This document shows, piece after piece, positions 1-7,636 of a stretch of 20,327 nucleotides of DNA (its first letter is position 1; each line of letters begins with the position of its first letter). This DNA is from Pirellulaceae bacterium. GTDB lineage: Bacteria > Planctomycetota > Planctomycetia > Pirellulales > Pirellulaceae. The position numbers were made by a program, and so were the translations under genes. Below the pieces are notes generated by a model. It saw nothing but the letters and a program-made list of their open reading frames with translations. It did no database searches and had not been told where the DNA came from. The stretch is from positions 1-20,327 of the forward strand of contig JABDKS010000505.1 of the NCBI GenBank assembly GCA_013002105.1, in the 5' to 3' direction.

Positions 1-24
1 AGACTGACCCGCGGCATCTGGGAC

Positions 25-30
25 AGGAGG
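25..30 (+). promoter_or_regulatory. Shine-Dalgarno site for the XylR-type regulator
   Basis: A full AGGAGG sits 6 nt before the TTG at 37. It is the strongest ribosome-binding site seen in the window and the reason for choosing the TTG over the later in-frame ATG at 127, which would remove the start of the sugar-binding domain. Confidence 0.6.
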
Positions 31-36
31 CTTGAT

Positions 37-1236
37 TTGGGTCAACCCGATCGATCGCGGAGCCAAAATGGCAAGCCCAGTGTTTTAGCCCACAGGCCGC
101 ACGTTTTGCTGATTGTCGAAACGTCCATGGCGTTTGGGCGATCCGTCTTGGAAGGGATCAGCCGGTACCTGGTCGAGAATCCGCCCTGGTCGGTTCAGCT
201 TGATTTACGAGAGTTAATGGCAACGCCGCCGGCGTGGTTGCGACGGTGGGAAGGCGACGGGATCATCACGCGATCAACGACCCCAGAGATGGCCCAGGTG
301 ATTCGTGATTGGGGAATCCCGACGGTTAATCTGACCGATGTTTTCGGCGATCAAGGGTTGCCGGCCGTGTTGAATAACCACGCAAAAATTGGGGGCATGG
401 CCGCCCAACATCTGATCGAAAAAGGTCTGACCCGTTTTGCCTATTGTGGATTTGCCGATCATCATTGGTCGTCCGTCCGACTGGCTGGTTTTGAACGGGC
501 ATTGCAAACGCGAGATTTTTCTGCGCTGTCACACAGCACGGATTGGTCGCAGGCAAGACAACTTGGCTGGGGGGCTCAACAAACGGAATTGGTCCAGTGG
601 ATTGAATCATTACCCAAGCCGATTGGTGTCATGGCTTGTAACGATTTCCGTGGTCAACACATTTTAGAGGCGTGTCAGGCTGCCGGGATTGCTGTTCCCG
701 ATGAAGTCGCCGTTGTCGGCGTCGATAACGATCAGGTGCTGTGCGATTTTTGTAACCCGCCATTATCCAGTGTCATACCGGCGGCTGAAAAGATCGGCTT
801 TGAAGCTGCCAGGATGCTGGATCAATTGATGCGAGGCGAATCGCTGGAGCAGACGCAGGTTCTGATCGACCCGCTTGGAGTGGCCGAACGTCAATCCACC
901 GAAGTCTTGGCAATCGATGATGTCGACGTGGTCGCAGCGTTGCAAGTGATTCGCGACCGGGCCTGTCTGGGGGTGACGGTGAGTGAGATTTTGAAAGAAG
1001 TTCCGGTGGCTCGCAGTTCACTTGAAAGACGATTTCGCAAATACGTCGGCCGCTCGCCGCAAGGCGAAATTCGGGCGGTGCAGGTCAAGCGAGCTTGCCA
1101 GTTGTTGATCGATACGGATTTGAACCTAAATCAAATTGCCGCGCTGACGGGGTTTAAGCACAGCGAATACTTCAGCGTGGTTTTTAAACGCGAAGTCGGC
1201 CAAACGCCGGGCCGCTATCGGAGTCTAGGTCGCTGA
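37..1236 (+). CDS. XylR-type transcriptional regulator (LacI-like sugar-binding domain + AraC HTH)
   Basis: This is a 399-residue DNA-binding regulator, close in length to E. coli XylR (392). Residues about 20-295 resemble a periplasmic-binding-protein/LacI effector domain: PHVLLIVETS at the first strand, a GDGIITRS loop, VMACNDFRG, and VVGVDNDQVLCDF, the usual V-G-x-D-N-D signature before the effector pocket. Residues about 305-399 are an AraC-family double helix-turn-helix with LERRFRKYVGRSP and the C-terminal signature IAALTGFKHSEYFSVVFKRE followed by GQTPGRYR. By family knowledge such proteins bind a sugar (D-xylose in XylR) and activate catabolic genes; the ligand here is unknown. The start is TTG at 37, supported by AGGAGG. 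No sugar-catabolic gene lies next to it, so its targets are probably upstream of the window or elsewhere. Family is confident; ligand is not. Confidence 0.9.
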   Translation: MGQPDRSRSQNGKPSVLAHRPHVLLIVETSMAFGRSVLEGISRYLVENPPWSVQLDLRELMATPPAWLRRWEGDGIITRSTTPEMAQVIRDWGIPTVNLTDVFGDQGLPAVLNNHAKIGGMAAQHLIEKGLTRFAYCGFADHHWSSVRLAGFERALQTRDFSALSHSTDWSQARQLGWGAQQTELVQWIESLPKPIGVMACNDFRGQHILEACQAAGIAVPDEVAVVGVDNDQVLCDFCNPPLSSVIPAAEKIGFEAARMLDQLMRGESLEQTQVLIDPLGVAERQSTEVLAIDDVDVVAALQVIRDRACLGVTVSEILKEVPVARSSLERRFRKYVGRSPQGEIRAVQVKRACQLLIDTDLNLNQIAALTGFKHSEYFSVVFKREVGQTPGRYRSLGR

Positions 1237-1386
1237 CACTCGTTCAGCGGATTCTAGCACTTGCTAGCGAAATTACGCCGCGAGCTACCGAATATTGGCA
1301 CATCCGCATTGTCACTTTCGGCCGGACATCGTATTTCAAAGAACCGTTGATTCGCTAATGCGCTACAGCTTTTTCGCAGCTTGATT

Positions 1387-1450
1387 TTGGGTAGTGGATC
1401 TTGTCAAAGATCCTCCGACTCGGGGATCTTTGACAACATCCACTACCCAA
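1387..1450. repeat. Long near-perfect inverted repeat (REP/MITE-like palindrome)
   Basis: Two 27-bp arms (1387-1413 and 1424-1450) are reverse complements with a single mismatch, separated by a 10-nt spacer. The arms begin TTGGGTAGTGGATC and end CACTACCCAA. It lies in the 299-bp gap between the regulator and the DUF374 gene, in which I see no gene. A transcript would form a very stable hairpin on either strand, but no T-run follows, so it is not a classical intrinsic terminator. The arm length and near identity fit a REP/BIME or MITE-type mobile repeat, or a strong regulatory or protective hairpin. Class is uncertain; the symmetry is certain. Confidence 0.85.
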
Positions 1451-1535
1451 GGTTCATTCTTTGTCGGGACAAAGCACTCGTCGTGTAGGGATCATGGACG
1501 GATCGGAACGCTAGCAAACTAATGATTGAAGTTCT

Positions 1536-2219
1536 ATGAAACGTTTGGTGCCGTATTTGGTTGCTGTTTATACGCTGTTGATCCGATGGACAACGCGTGT
1601 TCAAGTCCACAACGACCCCCGCGCGGCGATGACGGCCAACAATATTCCGCATGTTTTTGCGGCCTTGCACGCCCACCAAGTCGCGGCAATGGTCAGTGCC
1701 GATCCGCGAACAGGCGCGATGGTTTCACGATCCGATGATGGTCAAATCATCGTGCCCGCGCTGCGAGCCAACGGACATGTTCCGGTTCGTGGTAGCAGTG
1801 GCAAGGCGGACAAGGGGGGCGCGTCGGCGCTCAAGTCATTAATTGATTACTTGGGTGTTGGCACACCGGTGATTCTGGCGGTCGATGGGCCTCGGGGTCC
1901 GCGTGGAACCGTACACAAGGGAATCGGTGTGTTGGCCAAGAAAGCACGTGCGGGCGTTCTACCGGTGATCGTCATTCCCAGTCAGCGCGTAATTCTGAAA
2001 AAGACCTGGGACCGAATTCAGATCCCGCTGCCATTTGGCAAGATCAACGCGTATTTCACCGAGCCGCTGTATCAACGCAAGGGCGAAAAACTCGATGCGT
2101 TCGCGCAGCGGATCGAATCGGCGTTGGCCCATCTGGAACAGCGTCACGATCCGGCCCAGGCAAGCCCCTACATTCATCCGCACGTGACTGGGCAACGAAC
2201 CAGACGTCGCGCCGCGTGA
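1536..2219 (+). CDS. DUF374 lysophospholipid-acyltransferase-like protein
   Basis: This 227-residue protein matches the DUF374 family, which is distantly related to LpxL-type and lysophospholipid acyltransferases acting at the inner membrane on lipid A or phospholipid. Visible signatures are an N-terminal hydrophobic segment (about 5-17), the histidine box HAHQ (45-48, where many relatives have WHG), MVSRS-DDG (62-69), RGSSGK (85-90), and DGPRGPRG (117-124), which is the most characteristic block, followed by K-GIGVLAKKA. The exact acyl donor and acceptor cannot be read from sequence. The start is ATG at 1536 without an obvious Shine-Dalgarno site. The C-terminus is Arg/Ala rich and ends RRRAA, an ending shared with two other proteins in the window. 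It converges with the large DUF4347 gene 89 nt downstream and has no operon partner. Confidence 0.85.
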   Translation: MKRLVPYLVAVYTLLIRWTTRVQVHNDPRAAMTANNIPHVFAALHAHQVAAMVSADPRTGAMVSRSDDGQIIVPALRANGHVPVRGSSGKADKGGASALKSLIDYLGVGTPVILAVDGPRGPRGTVHKGIGVLAKKARAGVLPVIVIPSQRVILKKTWDRIQIPLPFGKINAYFTEPLYQRKGEKLDAFAQRIESALAHLEQRHDPAQASPYIHPHVTGQRTRRRAA

Positions 2220-2308
2220 TCGATTCGCAGGGCTAAGTCAGCGCGATCGATCGTTGATTCAGGGCTCAGCGTTCACGTCTCCGGTACATAACCGCAGACA
2301 GTATCGCG

Positions 2309-5300
2309 TTAGACGAGCTGCCACTTTCCGACGTAGCCATCGACAAGGTCAACGAAGTACAGCGAGCCATCGGGGCCTTGTCGAATCGTGACAAAGTATT
2401 GGGCACCGGTGGTGAAGACCTGCATATTTGTCAGTACACCATTGGCATCGATACTGGCGCTGCGGACGATGCCTTGCCCCAGGTCGTTGAAGAAAATATC
2501 GCCCTCGTACTGTTGTCCCAAGTCTCCATTTCGCAGGACATCTCCCATCACGATGGCGTTGATTCCGTCGGTTGCATGATTCAGCGCGATCGCACCCGGC
2601 GTCGCCACGGCGCCGCTGGCATAAAACGCCTGTGCTTCGGACAAGTTCGCGTAACCACCGCCGGTCTGGTAGTTCACACCCTGACCGCCTTCGTAGTACG
2701 GCCAGCCAAAATTGGTGCCCGCTCCACCTGTGTTGATTTCTTCCCATCTTGTCCAGCCCACGTCACCGACATACAGCTGGCCGGTTGCATCGTCTACCGA
2801 AATTCGGAATGGATTTCGCAATCCCAGTTGGTAAACCTTGGATCGATTGGCATCCGGATTGCCGTTGTAGAAAGGGTTGTCGGCAAGGCCGTCACCGGTG
2901 ATCGGATTGATCCGCAAAATCTTGCCGCTTAACGAATCGATGTCTTGAACACGAACGGCGCGAGGATCGACGTTGTTGTAGCTCGCTCCGTCACCGATCG
3001 AAACGAACAGACTGTTGTTGGATTCGAAGGCAAGGGAACCGACGGTGTGAGTCGTGCTGTCACTGTTGATGAAGTCCTGCAGATAGGATCCATCAGGATT
3101 CTGACCAGCCGGCGGTTCGGACACATTGAAGACACTATTGACGAAGCCGTTGAAATTGTCCCAGGTGCTGTTGTTGCCCAACAGAATGGTCTCGCTGCCA
3201 CCGACCATGGTGGTGTAATTCGTGGACGAATTCAGAGTAATCCGCATCAGTCGTCCGGCGCGGTTACCGCTTCCGTCAGGTCGCGCGTTGGCGTTGCCGG
3301 TGTGATTATTTACCTCGGGCGGATCATAGGTGTACAGCAAGTACAAATATGGGTTGTTGGCGAGGTCGGGGTGGACCGCGATGTCCAGCAAGCCACGGTC
3401 AGAGTAATCGTTGACGATTGCGGAGATGTCGATCACCGGAGAGCCAACGGATTGACCGTCTCGCAAAACTTTGACGACTCCACCTTTTTCGGCAACGTAC
3501 ATGTTTCGGCCGTCCGGTGACCAATCGATGGCGATCGGTTGAACAAAACCGCTTGCGACGACCAATTCGCTGACGTCGCCCGACGGATTGACCGGCGGGT
3601 CGGCGGGCGGAGTTTCCAAATTCATCGTCCACGACAAAATACGGTGGGCATTTGGACGGTCGTAGTTGGACGAAGTAAATCCAGCGTAAAACTGCGAGCC
3701 GACATAGGCATCCAAACTAACCGTTGTCTTCAGCGTTGCCGCGGTCGGTTTAGTCGACGTTTCAGAAACATACACGCTGAGCGAATCGCTGATCCCGTTG
3801 TAATCGACCCAAGCGTAGTACACGCCGCCAAAATTCAGGTTGAACGGCGCTTGAACTTGCGCTAGATGATTTGTAATTTCGCCGCCGGCGAGCACACCGA
3901 CTTCGTCGTTGTACAAGTCCCAGCCGTTTCTCCAAGTATCCAGTTCGACGGCGATGCTGTTGCCAATGTCATCGTAGCCGACGCCGCTACCGCCGCGACC
4001 CAATGCCGAAGCACCAGCGGCGGAGTTTTGCAACACGAATAAGATTCCGTCAGCGCCGCCGGCACCGCTGCCGCCAGTCATCTCGAACGAAAACGCCGTT
4101 TGAAAGGAGGTGTCCGCGTTGGCCAAGATCGGTGTGTCATAGAACGCCGATCCGGTTTGGAAAGTTGAATCACTGGTGATCTGTAATTTGCCGCTAACAA
4201 GAGACGCGCCGCCGTTGGTGACGATCCCCGACGCATTTTGAAAATCAGCGTAATTAGGAAGCGGCAGATCATCGTCAAGGATCGTGATGGTCGCGGTACG
4301 TGGAATGCCCAGGTCGGCGCCATTGGGATTGTCAATCGTAAAACTGAATGTCTCAGTTGTTTCCGGATCGCCGTTGTCGATGATGGGAATCAAAATGTCT
4401 CGCGACGACTGGTTCGGACTGAATGTGATGGTGTTCTCCGTGGTCGTGTAGTCGTCGCCGCTGATTGCATCTTGATCAAACGTTTGATAATCAACGCTTG
4501 CCGATGCGGACAGGTCGCCCGTTCGGACGATCGTCAGTGTTGCCGATCCATCCGATTCGCTGACTGTGATTTGGGAACTTGCTAGCTGAAACGAACTCTC
4601 GCCGCCCGGATTGCCACCGCCACCGGCGTACTGGAAGTACCCGTTGGTGTGTAAGTATTCGCTGGTGCGAAACCCTGGTTGGATGCCGTCACCGGGCAGC
4701 CAAGTCCCCGTCGAATAGACGCTTGGGTCTTCGGTCTGAAGTCGTTGCCCATCGATTTCGATCCAATCAACACGCAAATTGCGATCGATGACGCCATCGA
4801 CATACAAGTCATTGGTGAACGCGATTTGAATTTGATCCGCGGTGACCGTTTCGGACGCGGTGAAAGTCAGATCCACGAATTGTCCGCCGTAGGCATTCCC
4901 ACCGACATTCAACCAGGTACTGACCGTCCGGCCGTCAATCCGTAATTCCATCGTTTCTTCATTCGTGACGCCTGCGGCACGAATGTTGATCACAGAACCA
5001 TTTCCTGTGTTGCCGCCTGGATCGAAATACTCGAAGTAGCCGCCAGCATGCATGAATTCGCTCTCTCGGAAACCGGCAGTAATGCCATCGCTGCTTTTCC
5101 ACGTTCCGGTCGAGAAGACACTGGGATGTTCGGTTTCGATCGTCACGCCATTGACGGTGATGTTATCGACGCGCAGATTTCGATCGATGTTGGGAGGATC
5201 GTATAAGTCGTTGGTAAAGACGACGCGCACGCGATCGCCCGTTACCGTGTCGCCGCCGGTGTACGTAAAGGTCTCGAATTGCCCGGCGTAGTAATCACCG

Positions 5301-6103
5301 CCGATGTTCGACCACGTCTGAACTGTTTGGCCGTCAATCTGCAATGCCATTTGCTCTTCGCCGGTCAGACCCGCAGCGCGGATCGTAATCGGTAGGGTGT
5401 GGCGATAGTTGGCTAACACATATCCCTCGAACGCCACACCGGCCTCAATCACGCCGATGGTGTGTTCCAGGTCCCAGTCGGCGCCGCCGATCGCACCGGT
5501 GCGGTTGGTCGATGCGGCAACGTCGGCGCCAGTTATTTTGGCCAACGCAGCAACGAAACGTTGTCCCTGGCTGTCGGCAGCAACGTCGCAACCATAAACC
5601 AGGATGTCGGCGTCGGGCCGCAAGGCACGCGACCATTTCGCAATGTGTTGGGATTGATGTGCGATCGTCGTGGCATCGATCACCTTGCCGCCCAGTTGGA
5701 TCTTCCCTGCTTCGCCGTGGCTGACGATGTGGAGCGAACCGACGTCGCGCCGATGGGCGAGCGTCTGCGAGATTTGGGCGATCGGGTCTTGAGATTCGCC
5801 GATCAAGACAATTTCGGCATCATCGATCGAAGCTCCAAGCAGGTCCGAATCGGCAACCGCGCTGTCGATGAAAACAATTCGATCGACGCTCGTCCGCGGC
5901 GAGGTCAATTCGTTTCCGGTCAATGCGGTACCGACCACGCTGGATGTCGGGCCGGAGGTGGTAGCTGGACTGGCAAGTGCTCCAACGGACGCGACAGCCC
6001 AGGCCGCATCGCCAGCGAGCATCAATCGTTGTTCCAATGGCGAGCAAGTCCAGCTTCGAGCGTCCCTGCGATCGGGGAAAGTACGATTACGACGACTTCT
6101 CAT
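2309..6103 (-). CDS. LEPR-type DUF4347 protein with CBM60-like repeats, Calx-beta, lectin and PQQ sugar dehydrogenase-like domains
   Basis: This 1264-residue modular protein is probably exported. Order: a basic N-terminus with LEQRLMLAG (23-31), a variant of the planctomycete LEPR motif; DUF4347 (about 76-232) with VSHG (His129), YGCD (Cys172), GADVAAS and ADWDLE; two tandem CBM60-like calcium-dependent carbohydrate-binding repeats (239-360 and 372-492); Calx-beta (about 506-612); L-type-lectin-like domain (about 617-830); and a glucose/sorbosone dehydrogenase-like six-bladed propeller (about 843-1264) with AVHPDL, GLRNPFRI (Arg1096) and His1019 at the place of the catalytic histidine of soluble PQQ glucose dehydrogenase. 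No hydrophobic signal peptide is visible. I infer a surface or secreted protein that binds polysaccharide and oxidises released sugar. A GGAG lies 10 nt before the ATG at 6103. It diverges from glf. Domain names are from pattern memory; Calx-beta and GSDH are the surest. Confidence 0.9.
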   Translation of the reverse strand: MRSRRNRTFPDRRDARSWTCSPLEQRLMLAGDAAWAVASVGALASPATTSGPTSSVVGTALTGNELTSPRTSVDRIVFIDSAVADSDLLGASIDDAEIVLIGESQDPIAQISQTLAHRRDVGSLHIVSHGEAGKIQLGGKVIDATTIAHQSQHIAKWSRALRPDADILVYGCDVAADSQGQRFVAALAKITGADVAASTNRTGAIGGADWDLEHTIGVIEAGVAFEGYVLANYRHTLPITIRAAGLTGEEQMALQIDGQTVQTWSNIGGDYYAGQFETFTYTGGDTVTGDRVRVVFTNDLYDPPNIDRNLRVDNITVNGVTIETEHPSVFSTGTWKSSDGITAGFRESEFMHAGGYFEYFDPGGNTGNGSVINIRAAGVTNEETMELRIDGRTVSTWLNVGGNAYGGQFVDLTFTASETVTADQIQIAFTNDLYVDGVIDRNLRVDWIEIDGQRLQTEDPSVYSTGTWLPGDGIQPGFRTSEYLHTNGYFQYAGGGGNPGGESSFQLASSQITVSESDGSATLTIVRTGDLSASASVDYQTFDQDAISGDDYTTTENTITFSPNQSSRDILIPIIDNGDPETTETFSFTIDNPNGADLGIPRTATITILDDDLPLPNYADFQNASGIVTNGGASLVSGKLQITSDSTFQTGSAFYDTPILANADTSFQTAFSFEMTGGSGAGGADGILFVLQNSAAGASALGRGGSGVGYDDIGNSIAVELDTWRNGWDLYNDEVGVLAGGEITNHLAQVQAPFNLNFGGVYYAWVDYNGISDSLSVYVSETSTKPTAATLKTTVSLDAYVGSQFYAGFTSSNYDRPNAHRILSWTMNLETPPADPPVNPSGDVSELVVASGFVQPIAIDWSPDGRNMYVAEKGGVVKVLRDGQSVGSPVIDISAIVNDYSDRGLLDIAVHPDLANNPYLYLLYTYDPPEVNNHTGNANARPDGSGNRAGRLMRITLNSSTNYTTMVGGSETILLGNNSTWDNFNGFVNSVFNVSEPPAGQNPDGSYLQDFINSDSTTHTVGSLAFESNNSLFVSIGDGASYNNVDPRAVRVQDIDSLSGKILRINPITGDGLADNPFYNGNPDANRSKVYQLGLRNPFRISVDDATGQLYVGDVGWTRWEEINTGGAGTNFGWPYYEGGQGVNYQTGGGYANLSEAQAFYASGAVATPGAIALNHATDGINAIVMGDVLRNGDLGQQYEGDIFFNDLGQGIVRSASIDANGVLTNMQVFTTGAQYFVTIRQGPDGSLYFVDLVDGYVGKWQLV
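4628..4990 (-). repeat. CBM60-like module, copy 2 of 2
   Basis: Codes for residues 372-492 of the same protein and is clearly homologous to copy 1 along its whole length. The copies differ at many positions and are not recent identical duplicates, which suggests both are retained for function, for instance to raise avidity for polysaccharide. Confidence 0.8.
5024..5389 (-). repeat. CBM60-like module, copy 1 of 2
   Basis: Codes for residues 239-360 of the large DUF4347 protein. It shares with copy 2 the blocks IRAAG, LQIDGQTV / LRIDGRTV, FTNDLY, DRNLRVD, STGTW and GYFxY, in the same order and spacing. The second copy follows after about 11 residues, so this is an intragenic tandem duplication. 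The Asp/Asn-rich FTNDLY and DRNLRVD segments suit the calcium-dependent sugar-binding site of CBM60. Confidence 0.8.
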
Positions 6104-6463
6104 CAGTTGGAGTCTCCATTGCTGGCAAGAATCCTCTCGATGAAGATCAGATGCCGGGCGTCAAAATGCGGTGGCGGGGAGCTTTGGGCGGGGCTGGGGG
6201 TATGACTCTAGCAGAATCAGTAATGCCCGAATGTCAAGTGATTCCCGGCCGATTGAGTCGCTGGCGATCGGAGGATTTTGCTAGATCAAAACGAGTACGG
6301 TCGCTGACATCCGAGCGGAATGCCGACCCAGCGCGTCCAGGCAGGTCCATCGACGAGTCGAATAGATTGATTCATCTTGCGGTAAATGCGTGTAAACCGG
6401 TACTTACATCTGTTGATCTGGCCTCGGCGATTCATCCCCGCAACGATTCGAGCACCTTTCGAT
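6104..6463. other. Divergent intergenic region between the DUF4347 gene and glf
   Basis: About 360 bp separate the two start codons. I see no convincing gene; open frames here are shadows. It must hold promoters for both directions but I cannot pick convincing -35/-10 pairs. A weak 5-bp hairpin TTTTG-CTAGAT-CAAAA (6276-6291) and two CTAG-containing sites (near 6206 and 6281) are the only structured elements noticed. Confidence 0.5.
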
Positions 6464-7612
6464 ATGTACGACTACCTGATCGTTGGCGGCGGATTTTTTG
6501 GGTCGGTCTTTGCCAGGCAAATGACCGATGCTGGGGCGCGATGTTTGATCATCGAAAAACGCGATCACATCGCTGGGAATTGCCATACCCAATCGGTCGG
6601 TGGGATTCATGTCCATCAATACGGACCCCACATCTTTCACACCAATGACGAAGCGGTCTGGAATTACGTCAACCGATTCGCGGTTTTCAACCGTTTTACG
6701 TACCGGCCACGTGTCAACTACCGCGGCAACTTTTACTCATTCCCCATCAACTTGATGACGTTGTACCAACTCTGGGGAGTCAGTACGCCGGAGCAGGCTC
6801 AGAAGCGTTTGGAGGCCGAGCGGGTCAAGATCACGAAGCCGGCCAATTTGGAAGAGTGGGCTTTGTCTCAGGTGGGCCGCGAGTTGTACGAAACGTTTAT
6901 TTACGGCTACACGCGAAAGCAATGGGGACGGGATCCCAAAGAGTTGCCCACATCAATCATTCGCCGCATCCCGGTTCGGATGACGTGGAACGATGACTAT
7001 TTCAACGATCGTTTCTGTGGCATCCCGGTTGGCGGGTACACCCAACTGTTCCAAAAACTGATCGACGGTATTCCGATCGAAACCGGCGCGGACTTTATGG
7101 ATGACCGTGAACGGTTTGAAAGTCAGGCAAAGAAAATCGTTTACACCGGGCCTCTGGATCGATTTCACGAATACGAATTGGGAAGCAACGATTGGCGCGG
7201 ATTGAGGTTCGAGCAACAAGTGATGAATGTGGCTGACTATCAGGGAGTTGCAGCCGTCAATCACACCGACGTCGACGTTCCCTATACGCGAACCGTCGAA
7301 CACAAACATTTTGATCCGGTCAAATCATCCCACACGGTGGTGACGCATGAGTATCCGGCTGACTGGAAAGTGGGTGACGAGATGTTCTATCCCGTCAACA
7401 ACCGTCTGAACGAACAACTACAGCAAAAGTACGTCGAAATGATGCCATCGAATTACATCATCGGTGGTCGACTGGCAACCTACAAATACTACGACATGCA
7501 TCAAGTGATTGCATCAGCGATTCACACCGCCAATAAAGAGATCAACAGTTGGATGCCTCGACTGCTTCATTCCGATGCGAACGTTGATGGCCATCGTCGC
7601 CGTGCTGCCTAA
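6464..7612 (+). CDS. glf: UDP-galactopyranose mutase
   Basis: This flavoenzyme interconverts UDP-galactopyranose and UDP-galactofuranose, the donor for galactofuranose in surface polysaccharides; it is cytoplasmic and needs reduced FAD. The protein starts MYDYLIVGGGFFGS, an FAD-binding GxGxxG fold at the very N-terminus, followed by the FAD-ribose acidic end (IIEKRDHIAGN). Family blocks YGPHIFHTN, YGYTRKQWG, IPVGGYTQLF and the C-terminal GRLATYKYYDMHQVI are all present. I chose the ATG at 6464, giving 382 residues (family about 370-390). The frame is open back to an ATG at 6386, but that adds 26 residues before the Rossmann strand and is unlikely. No clear Shine-Dalgarno site precedes 6464. 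It probably forms a transcription unit with the gene 24 bp downstream. It ends RRRAA. Confidence 0.95.
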   Translation: MYDYLIVGGGFFGSVFARQMTDAGARCLIIEKRDHIAGNCHTQSVGGIHVHQYGPHIFHTNDEAVWNYVNRFAVFNRFTYRPRVNYRGNFYSFPINLMTLYQLWGVSTPEQAQKRLEAERVKITKPANLEEWALSQVGRELYETFIYGYTRKQWGRDPKELPTSIIRRIPVRMTWNDDYFNDRFCGIPVGGYTQLFQKLIDGIPIETGADFMDDRERFESQAKKIVYTGPLDRFHEYELGSNDWRGLRFEQQVMNVADYQGVAAVNHTDVDVPYTRTVEHKHFDPVKSSHTVVTHEYPADWKVGDEMFYPVNNRLNEQLQQKYVEMMPSNYIIGGRLATYKYYDMHQVIASAIHTANKEINSWMPRLLHSDANVDGHRRRAA

Positions 7613-7636
7613 TCACAATATCTATAGGTCTGTTTC

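Noticed and set aside
1387..1450. Palindrome called as an intrinsic terminator
   Set aside because: No T-tract follows on either strand and the arms are much longer than typical terminators; kept as a repeat.
2238..2257. Short hairpin TCAGCG / CGTTGA in the convergent gap after the DUF374 gene
   Set aside because: Only 6 bp with a wobble pair, and no T-run; too weak to call a terminator.
5462..6205. 247-residue + strand frame antisense to the DUF4347 domain
   Set aside because: It is a shadow of the minus-strand gene, whose frame has clear domain motifs.
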